Source: Lithospermum erythrorhizon
Lineage: Eukaryota > Streptophyta > Magnoliopsida > Boraginales > Boraginaceae
Direction: 5' to 3'
Assembly: GCA_019722365.1 (NCBI GenBank)
Contig: JADFUC010000434.1
Span: forward strand, 31,106-95,105
Length of the DNA stretch: 64,000 nt
The translations under genes were made by a program, and so were the position numbers. The notes under the pieces are model-generated. The model was not told where the DNA came from and did not search any database. It worked only from the letters and a program-made list of their open reading frames with translations. Below, in pieces: positions 48,410 to 59,688 of this stretch (position 1 is its first letter; each line of letters opens with the position of its first letter).

Positions 48410-49915
48410 ATAAAATATAAGCTTGGTGGCTGTTGAGTCGCATCTTTATGGTTTAATTAATACATGTGGTCACTTATCTTATTTTTAGTGTGCAGGCACA
48501 TTTTGAACTTATTTCAGTCGACCCCTAAACTATTTTTAGTGTCTAGTCGCCTGACTCATCACTTTAATTTTCATTAATGAAATAGTATATTATCGCTTAA
48601 AATCGTTGAGTCAGCGATAAAATAACTATTTTATCCTGTATTAAAATATCCGGCATAACAACTAGCTGCCTTGTACGCTTCCCTACCCCCACCATACTTC
48701 CTCCATCTCCACAGCCCCCACCAACCACCACCATTACCACCACAGCCCCCACTACAATGCACATGTAATTTCTCAAATTCCATATTCTGCATAATGCTCA
48801 CTGTAATCTGGCTTGCTCACCTGTTACAGATCCTTTCTTCGAAACCAGAATCGAACCACCAAACCAATTTTATGTACCTCGAAATGAAAATTTTGAGGAA
48901 GTCAAACAGAAATCTTTCACTCTAGTAAAGTACCTCCCCTGTTTTCACTCTGTTTTCTGGTTGAGCTGTTGAGGATGAAAGTAAAGTACTGAAAATTTTC
49001 CCGTGTCATCATTTTTACTGAGAACTAGCATATATAAAGTAAGCTGATAAAGTTCTGTTTATAGCCATTTTCTATCACTCTAGTAAATTCTGACTAGAAT
49101 GAAAATGCCAGGAATTGCTTTATATTACTCCGTATTATGTTTTGCATCTCTGAATCAATGAGACTAGTGAAATCTGTAAATTTTAATTTAAAGTTGTAAA
49201 TTTTATAATACTCCTTATCTTTCACTTGTCACAGCGTTGCTAAACATCTGGAATCCGCAAACACAATGTTTTCATTTATTTGGTGGATAATAGGATTCTA
49301 TTGGGTATCAGCAGGGGGTGTAAATTTAACTCAAGATTCTCCCCAGCTTTATTGGCTTGTCGATATATTCTTTTCTTGTATAACAATATTTTTTGTTTTG
49401 TTTTGAAACCAAGTCATAATCATCGATGATTTCAATTTGCAGGCTTTGTATTACATTTCTTCGTTGTTATCTGCGTTGCTGTGGCATGTGTAATTGGAAT
49501 TGCTGTATGCTGCTGTCTGCCGTGTATAATTGCCATCTTATATGCAGTGGCAGATCAGGTGGTAAAAATTGTTTGATTCCTCCTGATCGAGAATGGTAGT
49601 GGTTGGTGGGGGCTGTGGAGATGGAGAGCTATAGTAAAGGGATAAGTGGGGGGTGGAGGCTGGAAATGAGGGGGTGGGGGGTGGGGTGTGTTAAGGAAGA
49701 AAAGGGTTTGAATCTTTTAATGTTAGAACAAAATAGTCATTTCACTAATGAAAATTAGGTGTATGCAGAATCGAGGGGTGCCTAGACACTAGTTTAGGGG
49801 TTGATCGGAAAGTTCGGGAGTGTCGGAACCTTAAAAATGGTACATGAAGTACGTAGGCAGCTAAGCAGTAGTATATGAAATTTAGCTACCAAGCCTAAAA
49901 TATAACATTTTAACT
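48410..49915. mobile_element. Pack-MULE-like element with ~300-bp terminal inverted repeats
   Basis: The left arm (about 48410-48745) and the right arm (about 49600-49910) are imperfect inverted copies. Shared text on both arms (right arm reverse-complemented) includes cgacccctaaacta / caacccctaaacta, gtgtctag, taattttcatta(a/g)tgaaat and ctccatctccacagcccccaccaaccac. The interior carries pieces of a host gene (next entry). Long inverted repeats plus host gene sequence is the Pack-MULE pattern. A 9-bp target duplication was not confirmed. Confidence 0.7.
49235..49560 (+). pseudogene. captured fragment of a RING-type E3 ligase gene (transmembrane part)
   Basis: After the acceptor-like ttgtcacag the plus strand reads S-V-A-K-H-L-E-S-A-N-T-M-F-S-F-I-W-W-I-I-G-F-Y-W-V-S (to about 49310), then G-G-V-N-L-T-Q-D-S-P-Q-L-Y-W-L. 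After about 90 bp of intron-like sequence ending atttgcag it reads [11 protein letters not shown] and [22 protein letters not shown], up to a donor-like caggtgg at about 49559. This is the membrane-spanning region of plant RING-H2 E3 ligases of the At1g12760/At4g11680 type. The retained intron shows genomic DNA was copied. The RING domain itself is absent, so no ligase function remains. Recognition is from memory of the family. Confidence 0.8.
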
Positions 49916-50280
49916 GTTGCTCTCACGTAAGGTTAAGCGGCCCACCGTTAATATACAACGTCCACCGTTGAGATTTGCAAATGCGATGAATAGGCGATTT
50001 GAAAGCTTGATACCTGAGTGTAAGATCAAAAAAAAAAACCTAAAGCTCTCTGAAGTGAGGCGGTAGTACCGGATTGGGATATAAATGGTACCCACTTATA
50101 TCGAGATAAGGGTTTAGCGCGATTTTTTGAACTTCTTTCTCGCAGAATTAATCTTCTAAACACATCTATTAAAATTCAACTACCGACCTCCAAATCCTCA
50201 AATTCAACTTCTATCTCTCACAAATTATACTTTTATAAGTTTTATTTACTAACCTATTGTTGATTTAAACATCTATTATC
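49916..50280. other. spacer, nothing recognised
   Basis: No gene or repeat was identified between the Pack-MULE-like element and the gag-like relic. Confidence 0.3.
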
Positions 50281-50282
50281 AA

Positions 50283-51590
50283 ATGGCACCCAAAAAATCA
50301 CAAAAAATGGGCAATCATCAACACAAGGTCAAGAGGAGGCACAAAGTCAGGGGGCGCAACAAAGAGGCCCTAGGCGTGTGCGTGAAGAGAACTCCAAAGA
50401 ACTTGAACAAGAAGAACAACAAGAAGTGGAGGAGGCCGAAAATGAGGGTGTTGAAGTTGTAGAAAGTGGTGGCACAAATGCAAGACAAGGCATGTACATC
50501 GATGAAGCCGACATCAAACAATTCACCGGTAATCTCTTGTTCCAATATCTAGATGAGGCTAAACTTAGTAAATTTTGCACATTTACTAGTGAATGGTATC
50601 CGGATATAGTTGTCTGATTTTACTTAAGTCCATGAAGATGATGGATCGTAAGGCAAATATAAGGAATGGTGATCCTATGATAGGCTTAGTTTTTAATGTC
50701 AGTAATTGTAGAAGGGTTGATAACCGAGGAAGATTTGACAACCTTAAGCTGAAATGACTAGGCATGAGAAGGTAAGTTATTAATGGGATTATCCGGAGCA
50801 ATGTGGGGTGTGGTGTTCGAATTGGCCTATGGGACAGAGAATGATGCTTCAAAAGATTCAAAACAATAATCGTAGAGCCATTAATCTCAGTTAGTTTTAT
50901 AAGTCTGACTTAAATGGGTGAGAGAAAGTTTGTGTTGAAAGTAGTTCAAGAAATTTATTTCCCTGACTAGATCCAAGCCACATAACTTACCGTAATACAA
51001 ATGTTAAATTTATAGGCTCTCTTGAATGAGGAGAAGGTTAACTATCCTCATATAATCTTTCGAAGACACATTTTCTATCATAGAAATAAGGCACCCTGAT
51101 GGCGTGATCTGCCTTGCTCGCACTTGTTGGTTAATGTCAAAGGAGTCACACTTTAGAATAATAAATGTAAAGTGTGAGTTAGGAAGGACTTCTGACATTA
51201 TCAAAACCCTCAAATATTAAGAAATTTGGGGATAATGGTCCTAAGTCGATTTATGAGCAATATGAGTTAGTGAGCTAACTTTTGGAAGTACAACGGTTGG
51301 CAAGCCCAGTGGGCGCCCGATAGAATTGAGTACCAGAAATGCGGGCGGGGGAGGACATCATCCATTTCCTCGAAATCAAGGCATCACTTGAAACAACCGA
51401 CGCGCCCGATGTTATTTGGCGTTCTGCAGTCGATACTTTGAAGAAGTTGTTGGGCGATAACGTATTATTGAAGAATGAGGTAAATGAGATGAAAGCGAGA
51501 ATTACGGGTTGCGGGGCGGATGGTTGTGATGAAGGACATGGAGGAAGAAGGATGTTGAGCGAGGCCAACATCGATGAGATCGTATAGATT
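50283..51590 (+). pseudogene. gag-like or plant-transposon-domain protein relic
   Basis: The start at 50283 reads M-A-P-K-K-S. After a frame change the main frame gives an acidic stretch with E-Q-E-E-Q-Q-E-V-E-E (about 50405-50435), then G-M-Y-I-D-E-A-D-I-K-Q-F and E-W-Y-P-D-I (to 50613). Broken pieces continue to a second open section at 51339-51587 that resembles a coiled coil (L-K-K-L-L-G-D-N-V-L-L-K-N-E-V-N-E-M-K). The pattern of charged leader, globular part and coiled-coil tail fits Athila-type gag-like proteins or the plant transposon protein family. No enzyme domain supports either. Confidence 0.4.
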
Positions 51591-52435
51591 GGGGCGTCGA
51601 GATTCGGAAGGATCGGTACATATTTTCCTCCCGGCTCTACCACATAGTAGTGCCTATTGAGACTTCGTGATGATCTTGCGCCACCTCCTCGCTTCCAGCC
51701 CCTCTTGATGATGCCCCGGCCTTGATCGTTGAAGAGGGCATTAGGGAAACACATGAATGAATGTGTTTATGTTTTCTCATGTATGATGTTATGGTTTTTG
51801 AACAATGTTTTTATTTATGTACTTTGATGTTTGAACAATTTACATTTCATGTTATGTTTGAACTTGTTGGTTTTAAGCTTATGTTTATTTACTAGTGTTA
51901 TGTTTTAACTATGTTTGTCGTACGTTTTAATATGGTATTGCTCAGTAGTTTGTTATGTAGTGTGAATGTGTTAGGAAAACACATGTTATGAGAGTTGTTT
52001 TTGCGAGTTTTTTACTAATATAAGCATTAGTGCTTTGTTTAGTTGGAGCGATGCCCCGCGCTTATATCAGAAATAAGCCAGTAATTAAAGTATTAGCATT
52101 GATACGTTAATATGAAGCGGTACCGTTAATAGGGGAACTTAAGAGACACCGAGATACCCACCCATGTTGGTGAATGTGAGGGCCTGGGTCCAATATATAT
52201 TAGCTCCAATGCGTCCCACTTCTTAACGGACCGGGGGCCGTTCGTGGAAATAATGGTCGGGACGAATTCGAACGAGGCGGTGGGCGGACCCTCGGGAGGC
52301 GCCCGCTGAGAGCCCGGTCCGTTGGAGCACTTGGCCCACATTGATGAATGATGAATAAAGGAAAAGATTTTTGAACCCTAGCCCCGTAAGCCCACACCTG
52401 TATAGAGTAGATCGTTCAACACCTGCGACACAAAC
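51591..52435. other. spacer with GC-rich inverted-repeat segment, no gene seen
   Basis: The stretch 51.76-52.02 kb is simple T/G-rich sequence with repeated ttatgtttgaac phrases. At 52.14-52.40 kb it is GC-rich and contains an 11-bp inverted repeat, aacggaccggg at 52225-52235 and cccggtccgtt at 52313-52323. No product can be assigned. Confidence 0.4.
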
Positions 52436-52439
52436 CCAT

Positions 52440-52936
52440 TTTTTACCGTTTATTCCTAGTTGTAAATCATATCATACTTAATAGATAATATGCATGTTCT
52501 AATTACTCTATGAACATTTAACAATAAAGTGGAAGCAATAAAAAGATAGATCGATTAGTGTACCTCCAGCCATTACTTATTCAAATCTTAAATCACCTTT
52601 GAGAAACCTCAAAAGTTTGAATCGAATTTCTGCTACAAATAATAACTTTGGTTCCAAACCCTCACTACTCACTTTAGATGGTGTAGAAATTTTGAGAGCA
52701 GATTTGGTGACCTCAAAGTAACTAGTGTCATATATTTATACTACTCTAACCATCATAAAGTAGTTACAAGAGATATAATTTATGTGTGAGTGGTTTCATA
52801 AAAATAGGGATAGATATTCATGGAAGTAGTTATCTTGATCAATTGATAACTTATCACTTAATAAATGGATCATTATCTTTTCCAAAATAAACATTAATAT
52901 AATATTTATTATTTATCTTATCGAAAAAGTCTTACA
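52440..52936 (-). repeat. probable 3' LTR of the minus-strand copia element
   Basis: On the minus strand the sequence caagtgggaga (polypurine tract, plus 52938-52948) is followed at once by TGTAAGACTTTTTCG, an LTR-like start. A TATA-like gtataaatatatgac follows at plus 52728-52742. The far end was not fixed and I found no matching 5' LTR with certainty near 57.3-57.8 kb. Confidence 0.5.
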
Positions 52937-53399
52937 TTCTCCCACTTGATCCATTTACCGAGAAAAACTCCATATACGAATCATAGCGACTAATTCTATG
53001 TAAAAGGGAGAACTAATCTTCCATGTATTAGAATATACTTAGTTTTTCACCATTCGGACTTAACTTAAATGAATAAACCCTATGTTTACTCTCGGTCAAA
53101 GCATAAAGATATTTCTCAATAAAGCCAACTTAATTATGCGTACATAATTCCAAATGAGAAATTATCCAACTGAATAAAAATTTCAAGCAAAACATAATGA
53201 ATGTATTACATAACAAAACCAAGTCCCATCCAGACTACATGATCCTTGAATCCTTTAATTTACATGCATTTAGTCAAGAGAATAGTGATCATTAATTCAA
53301 TGCTAATGTCTCACTTTCTTTTCCTGCGCGCGTTTTTTCTTTTTCGAGGAAGGAGAATGTTTTATAAGATCCTTACGTGGATCGAACCAATACCTCTAT

Positions 53400-53884
53400 A
53401 GACTTGGGTGATAACCGATAGGCACAAAGCCTTGGTTCTTTTTCACACTTGATCTTTAAAGCTAGATACTTTATTCGGTGTGCTTACTTCGACTTCCACT
53501 CTTATTATTCTTAACCAAAAAGACAGCAGTCGAATTATCTCAATACATTCTTATTGGCCGACTAATAGAGTCAACGACTCTCAGCCCAGATATGAAACTT
53601 TTCAGTCATGCACCATGTGAGGTTGCCTCAAAATAAGAAACGAATTCAGCCTCCATTGTAAAGTGGCCATCAGATACGCCGTACTCCTCGAAGATATGGA
53701 TCCGTTATTTAGCACAAACACATATCGTGATGTGGATTTATGTAGTCATTGCGGCCTCTAAAATCGGAGTCGGAGTAGCCTACCACTTCAAGACTATCAG
53801 TCCATCTATACATAAGCATGTAATCTTTTGTACCCGAGGTATCTCAACACTTTCTTTTCTGACCTTCGGTGATCGATATTTGGG
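53400..53884 (-). pseudogene. copia RNase H remnant
   Basis: On the minus strand a T-M-E-A-E-F-like piece lies near 53640-53660 and N-S-T-A-V-F-L-V-K-N-N-K-S-G-S-R-S-K-H near 53475-53540. These correspond to the A-E-Y/F and C-D-N-x-x-A-x-x-L ... S-K-H-I-D blocks of copia RNase H. Frames differ between pieces. Confidence 0.8.
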
Positions 53885-54660
53885 TTACTCGATATCGCCT
53901 AATACTCGACAGCATATGCAATAGCCGGTCTGAGTACAGACCTGAGCATACATAATGCTACCAACTGCTGAAGCATATGGAACATTTTTCATACGTTCCC
54001 TTTCAATGTCATTCCTGGGACATTGGTCCAAGCTGAACCGATCACCTTTCATAATGGGTGCTACACTTGGTGAACAATCTTTCATACCGAATCTTTCTAA
54101 GACTTTTTTGATATAGGCCTCTTGAGACAAATCCAAAATGCCTCGAGATCTATCTCTATGGATCTTAATGCCAATGACATAAAATGCCTCACCCATATCT
54201 TTCATATCAAAGTTACTTAAAAGAAATTGTTTCACCTCATATAGAAATTCTTTATCATTGGTTGCTAGCAAAACGTCATCCACATACAACACTTGCTCCC
54301 ACTGACCTTAAGGTATATACATTGATCCATAACATTTTCTTCAAATCCAAATGAAGTAATCACTTTATGGAATTTCATATACCATTGTCGGAAAACTTGT
54401 TTTAACCTACATATGGATTTATTAAGCTTACAACAAATTGTTCTCCATCGCCGAGAGAGGAATCGCCGAGGTTGTTTCATATACGCTTCTTCCGCTAAAA
54501 TCACCATTGAAAAATGTGGTTTTCACATCCATCTGATGTAGCTCAAAATCAAAATGTGCTACAAATGTCACTAGCCCACCACTTTCGGAGGAAGAAATCT
54601 TTCTTTTAATCACGGAGAGAAAGTCTTCGTATGTGATTCCTTCCACTTTGAGTGAACCCT
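53885..54660 (-). pseudogene. copia reverse transcriptase remnant
   Basis: In order on the minus strand: H-Q-M-D-V-K-T-T-F-F-N-G-D near 54508-54550, C-R-L-K-Q-V-F-R-Q-W-Y near 54380-54420, L-Y-V-D-D-V-L-L-A (54262-54290) and L-S-N-F-D-M-K-D-M-G-E-A (54185-54220). These are the Q-x-D-V-K-x-A-F-L-N-G, L-K-Q-x-x-R-x-W, Y-V-D-D and D-M-K-D-L-G motifs. The last 135 codons (to 53885) stay open and are the best-preserved part. Confidence 0.9.
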
Positions 54661-55376
54661 TTATGACGAGTCACAGCACTTATGTCTACCGATGTTCCCA
54701 TGTGAATCTTTTCTTTGTCTTAAAGACTCACTTGCATTCAATGGCTTTACACCATTTAACAACTCGATGAATCCCAAACTCGATTAGATGCCATAGAGTC
54801 CATCTCATCTTTCATGGCATTCATCCATAAGTTTGAATTTGTAGAACTTATGGCTTCTGAAAACGACATAGGATCATTATAAATTCAATATTACAATCCG
54901 ATTAGCACATGAATACACTAAATAGTCATCGGAAAAAAGTTGATCTCCTTGGTCTAGTAGATCTCGCTTACTTTGTTCCTCATCATCATGATCTACTAAA
55001 TTACTATCAACATGGATCCTCAATAGTTGGTTGACTAACACACGATTTAGCTTTAGGAGCGTGAATGACGATCCGACATATGACATGAATCAATAGGTGG
55101 GGTTTGATTATTGTTGATTTTAGAACAATGTGTCTGAAATTGATCGTTCCCACTAATCAAGCGTTCTCAAGAAATTTAGCATTTCTTGATTCCACAATTC
55201 TAGTACTATGAGACGGACAATAAAATCTATAACCCTTAGACTTTTCTGCATATCCAATGAAATACCCGCTGTAGTCCTTGAGTACAGCAACTCTCTTTGT
55301 GGGTTATACACTCTCACCAGACGGGCATCCCCAATGCGTATATGTTGCAAACTTCGGTTTCCATCCTTTGCATAGC

Positions 55377-56130
55377 TCAAAGGCGTGAGGCGGCATTGGA
55401 AGGAACCCGGTTTAATATATACGCTGCCGTCTTAAGAGCTTCTACCCATAAAAATGATGGAAGTTTAACATTACTTCTCATACTTCTCACCATGTCCATT
55501 AAGGTCCGATTTCTTCTTTCTGCAACACCATTCTGGTCCAAAGAACCAGGCATAGTGTATTGGGCAACAATCCCATGCTCTTGAAGAAATTTCACAAATA
55601 TGGACAGTGTACATCCGTTCTCGGTGTATCTACCGTAATTACTCTCACCCATGCTCGATCTCACAATCTTAACGTGTTTATCACATTGTTTCTCTGCCCG
55701 ACCTTAAACAATTTAAAGGCATCAAGCTTCGTCTTTGGAGCGATGTAAGTAAAAGGTACACATATATAAATGGATAATCATCTATGAAGGTGATAAAAGG
55801 TATTTTTGGATCATTAACGTTCATGTCCGGACCCAACAAATATCCGTATGTATGATCTACAATAGGTTTTGAACTCCTTTTGGCACCAATTTTATGTTTG
55901 TTAGTTTGTTTTCCCTTAATGCAACCAACACAAGTATCAAAATCAGTAAAGTCTAAAGTACCAAGTACTCCATCCTTTACCAATCTCTTAACTCTCTCAA
56001 TGGAGATGTGTCCCAATCTCCGCTGCCATAAAATAGAGGAGTCTTCATTTATAATACATCTTTTTGACCTTGTACTAACATGCATTGAACTATGAGCGAT
56101 ATCATTTTGCAAACAAAGGAGCTACATAGA
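55377..56130 (-). pseudogene. copia GAG-pre-integrase and integrase remnant
   Basis: Pieces are L-W-Q-R-R-L-G-H-I-S-I-E-R-V-K-R-L (56000-56050), C-V-G-C-I-K-G-K-Q-T, P-F-I-T-F-I-D-D-Y near 55760-55800, and a later frame with G-V-A-E-R-R-N-R-T-L-M-D-M-V-R-S-M (55480-55530). The HHCC finger, D-D and E core are recognisable although frames change between them. A further piece near 55.15-55.38 kb carries the integrase tail. Confidence 0.85.
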
Positions 56131-56640
56131 CCATCGAGAGAAAATATCATAACCGGTAACCCCGAGAATTTAGAAAATACTTAAACCAGAATCTGAAAAA
56201 TTAAAGGAAATTTCCGAAGGAACAAGTCTTGAAACTGAAATAAGATTTCTAGTGAAACCCGGTACATAAAACGTCTTTTCTAAATGCAAACTAAAATCAC
56301 TACTTAAAATTAAATTGCATGTCCCAACGGCCTCCACATGTGAACTCATTTGGCTGCCCGAATAGATGTAGTGTTCACTTTCCATTGGTTTCTTGGGTTT
56401 GTCATACTGCCTTGTATGTCGAAACATAAATTATAGTACCGAGGAATCATCCACCATGTATTATGATTAATATTAACCATATTAGATTCATAAACAAACG
56501 CTAGATAAATACCTTTTTTCTCAAGCCAGGTCTTAAACTTAATGTAGTTCTTCTTCATGTGTCCATAACTTTCTGAGGAAAAATCACAGTGGGCTCCTTC
56601 TTTATGCACTTTGCTTAGTGCAGAATCACTGCTTACTTTC

Positions 56641-57255
56641 TCATTTGTGATCCACTTTCTTCTTTGAATAAGTAGTAATGGGATTCGCCTTTAAGCCCTC
56701 TTTCATAGACAATTTGCCCTCCTCTTGAACACACATGGTCATGAGTTCATTAATTGACCATTTATCCTTATGTGTGTTATAAGAGATCTTAAAGGGGCCA
56801 TATTGTGGAGGAAGAGTGCACAAAATGAAATGCACTAGGAAAGAGTCGGAACATAGTAACTTTCGGAATATCCTGCATGCGCATGATATAATCACAGCAC
56901 CCTTAGTCTCATTGTGCCTCATGGATGTAAACTTCATAATTAAGGTGCTACTTGAGAGCTTTGTCAGTCACAAAGCGCTCAACAATGGCATTAAGGATCT
57001 TTAACCTTAGTATCGTCGATAGAATCGAATACTATCACAAATTTTTGTCTTTATGAACATAACAGAGAGGCGATTAGATCCTCCCATATTTCATAAGAAC
57101 TCTTTGCTTATCTGGACTACTAGTCTCAGTTATGCTCAGTGGTTCGTCTTTCCGAATAGCATAGTCGATATCCATCCATCCCAAATGCAGAAGCACTCTT
57201 TCTTTTCACACCTTATAGTTATCACCCCTTAATTCAAGAATGTCACAGTTGACAT
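56641..57255 (-). pseudogene. copia gag remnant (minus-strand element)
   Basis: The start region reads ...L-R-G-D-N-Y-K-V, a stop, then R-V-L-L-H-L-G-W-M-D-I-D-Y-A-I (57130-57235). Further along come L-P-P-Q-Y-G-P-F-K-I-S-Y-N and M-C-V-Q-E-E-G-K-L (to 56690). These match the copia Gag motif N-Y-x-x-W and the L-P-x-x-Y block. A knuckle remnant lies at 56530-56609 (H-C-D-F ... Y-G-H-M-K-K). Confidence 0.8.
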
Positions 57256-57260
57256 CAGAA

Positions 57261-57790
57261 ATATTTCTAGGTAAAATTACTGCAACAAAATATATATACA
57301 TGCTTATTAATAAAATTAAGACATAAACGTTATCATGTTTTAACAATGCAAATCATGAATAAAAATATGAATATAGTGACATAAAAACTTGCCTGTGGGC
57401 TAAAGTCCTACTCAAATTAGATTCATAAAATAACCGTATGATGAAATTATCAAACTATATTCATTCCTTAATTCATGTGGGTAGATTAAGGAACATAATT
57501 CAATATTTCACCCTAATTAATCATACAAATATAATAAAATTTCCTATGGGCATATTTCATCATATTACATATAATTAATTACAAATTAATGTCTAGTTTC
57601 CACATGTGATTCCAAAGAAATTTTAAATAACTAGAGATGTTGTGGCTAGTCTCTAACTATTAAAATTATGGAATCACTCAACATTACTTAATGTTATGGA
57701 CAATATTGTATTCTAAATGACATAGAGTCTATAAAAGGTTCTAACTATTCACTCAAAATATTGTTAAAACAATACATACAGCTTATATCA
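57261..57790 (-). other. leader/5' LTR side of the minus-strand copia element
   Basis: AT-rich sequence upstream (in element orientation) of gag, with gtgggctaaagtcctactc near 57393 and catgtgggtag near 57473, phrases seen in copia leaders. No primer binding site (ctctgatacca on the plus strand) was found, so the LTR border is not placed. Confidence 0.35.
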
Positions 57791-58130
57791 TCGGTATTAC
57801 AAAAAAAAAATACTTAGAGGACACTTACTTAGAGATCACTTAGTGGCAGCCACTCTAGAAATGTTGGCCCTCAAATGCTTAGGGGCGCTTCTCTAGTGAA
57901 ATTAATTAAAAAACAAAAAAAAAACATTAAACTAACCCCAGGCCAGTTCGATCGCCCCCGACTATAACCGTCAGCGATCCCCCTTTTCCTCTTCCTCCTC
58001 CGTCATCACCCTCCTCCTCCTCCTTCCCTCTTCAAGCCCCTTGTTCCCCCGCTTCTCCTCATTGCCTTCCTCTTGAAAAACCACCCCCACCCAGGCATCT
58101 TCCCACTATTCGAACCTCCCTACACTCAGT
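57791..58130. mobile_element. EnSpm/CACTA-like end fragment
   Basis: The stretch begins ggtattacaaaaaaaaaatacttagagg and contains repeated acttagagga, acttagagatc, acttagtggc and cttctctagtg phrases, like the subterminal repeats of CACTA elements. It is followed by a C-rich stretch (cctcttcctcctccgtcatc...). An exact CACTA terminus is not present, so this is tentative. Confidence 0.35.
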
Positions 58131-58466
58131 GTCACAGTAAGTAATTTATGTTTATGTATATTTTCTAATTTCTATTTGTATATGTTCATTTTTTATTTAT
58201 GTATGTTTCTTAATTTTGATAATTTTTTAATTTTTATTTATCTATACTTTATTTTATTTATTTAATTTAATTGAAAATGTGTAGTTTTAAGTAGTACATA
58301 TATGAAAATTTGGTCCTAATTTTCTTGTTTGAATAAATAAATTGACTAAAAGGTAGTTCAAATGCATAATTCAACTTTTAATTAGTAGTATATGAATTTT
58401 AAATGATAATTTTTAGTAAATTACATAGTTTAATTTATAGTATGTGTTGATAATTTATGATTTGTT
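58131..58466. other. T-rich spacer, nothing recognised
   Basis: Low-complexity tttatt-rich sequence lies between the CACTA-like fragment and the next LTR. No gene was seen. Confidence 0.4.
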
Positions 58467-59675
58467 TGTTAGAATCTAGTATAGAATTATATTTGTGATT
58501 AAACACCAAATTCATACATCCCGGATCCCTCAAATTATGTATATTAATGCAAGAAACTTACATAAATTACAATTATGAATAAAAGAGTTCTACGAGAGAT
58601 GCCGGTAGTATCTCCAAAATCTTTCACGAAGCCTCATTTGAATTCGTCGTTGAAATGGCTTGGAAATGTAGTGCTGTGAATTAGTCCCACACTTGAGAGG
58701 GAGGTTGAATCCTACATTTGTGTTTGCTAGAACATGGATTGATTTGGATGAAAAATCAAGAGAAGAATTTTCAATTCTTCCCTTGAACATTTCGGCCAAA
58801 TGGGAGAAAAAGGGGAGGCTAGGCTTTTGTTTTTCATTTCATAAAAAACTACTCATGAAAACTAATAAGCAAGCATATAGGTCAAACCTAAAAGCCCAAC
58901 CCGAATAATAATGGTGACCCGCTAAATTTAATTAAACCGTTAAGTAAATCAAACACCAACAAGTTGTTAATAGTAACTAACAAGGATTCTTAGCAGATTA
59001 ACTAACTATCGAATTAATTCAATTGACTAATTAATTAATTCGGATTAATCAATTATATTTTACATTATCAATGTAAAAATCCCAGTGAGGAAGCATATTA
59101 GATTACAATCAACTCAATTTAACAAATGTAGTTTAATTTCATACATGAAATATAATTCAAACGTCCATGTGTGTGTGACCTTCTAGGCTCGGATAATAGT
59201 AAGTTGTATAATAATAATAATTGTTAATTACTATTATTATAACTATTAATAGTAAGATCTAGCAATGCTCATAACCCCATAAATTATCATGAGAACCCGC
59301 ACTAGTAATATACAATTACTAAAATTAAGCACTATGTTAGAAATCGATGAAATTGATTAAACTTGTGTGCCGTTGCGACAATTGTGTATCAATTCATTTA
59401 CCGGGTTGGTTAAATGTGATTCTTGGGCAGTGATTCACCTTACTAATGGTATATTACTAGTGTGGGTTCATGTTTATGGCGATTCGATAATAGATTATAA
59501 TAATAGTAATTGGTCAGTATGTTGACCAACAACTACTAATATCTGAGCAAAATCACATAATATTTGAATTCAATTTGCATTTGTATTTTATATTTAGATT
59601 AATATACATTATTTTGAGAATCCGGGATGTATGAATTGGTGTTTATCACGATTAAATTCATACTAGATTCTAACA
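58467..59675 (+). repeat. 5' LTR of plus-strand copia element, with ~80-bp terminal inverted repeats
   Basis: The LTR starts TGTTAGAATCTAGTAT and ends ATACTAGATTCTAACA, one base before the primer binding site. The two ends are inverted copies for about 80 bp (58467-58548 and 59598-59675), far more than the usual few bases. Shared text includes tagaatctagtat, aaacacca, ttcatacatcccggat and atgtatattaat. It carries no gene. The matching 3' LTR lies beyond the window. Confidence 0.85.
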
Positions 59676-59676
59676 G

Positions 59677-59688
59677 TGGTATCAGAGC
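59677..59688 (+). promoter_or_regulatory. primer binding site (initiator tRNA-Met type)
   Basis: TGGTATCAGAGC follows the LTR end by one base. It is complementary to the 3' end of plant initiator tRNA-Met, the usual primer of Ty1-copia elements. It fixes both LTR end and element orientation. Confidence 0.95.

Larger units (their letters stand above)
52937..57260 (-). mobile_element. degenerate Ty1-copia internal region, minus strand
   Basis: Gag, protease-side, integrase, reverse transcriptase and RNase H relics follow in copia order on the minus strand, ending in a polypurine tract at 52938-52948. The domain wording (A-S-A-V-G-S-I-M-Y-A-Q-V-C-T-Q-T near 53930-53980, Y-V-D-D-V-L-L-A) is that of Tork/TNT1-type elements. 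Every domain is broken by stops or small deletions. Separate entries give the pieces. Confidence 0.85.

Noticed and set aside
51275..51754. Minus-strand open frame of 159 codons
   Set aside because: It is antisense to the coiled-coil-like plus-strand frame of the gag-like relic and has no motif of its own.
52126..52397. Overlapping minus-strand frames rich in P, G and R
   Set aside because: The frames exist because the segment is GC-rich; codon pattern and domain content do not support a gene.
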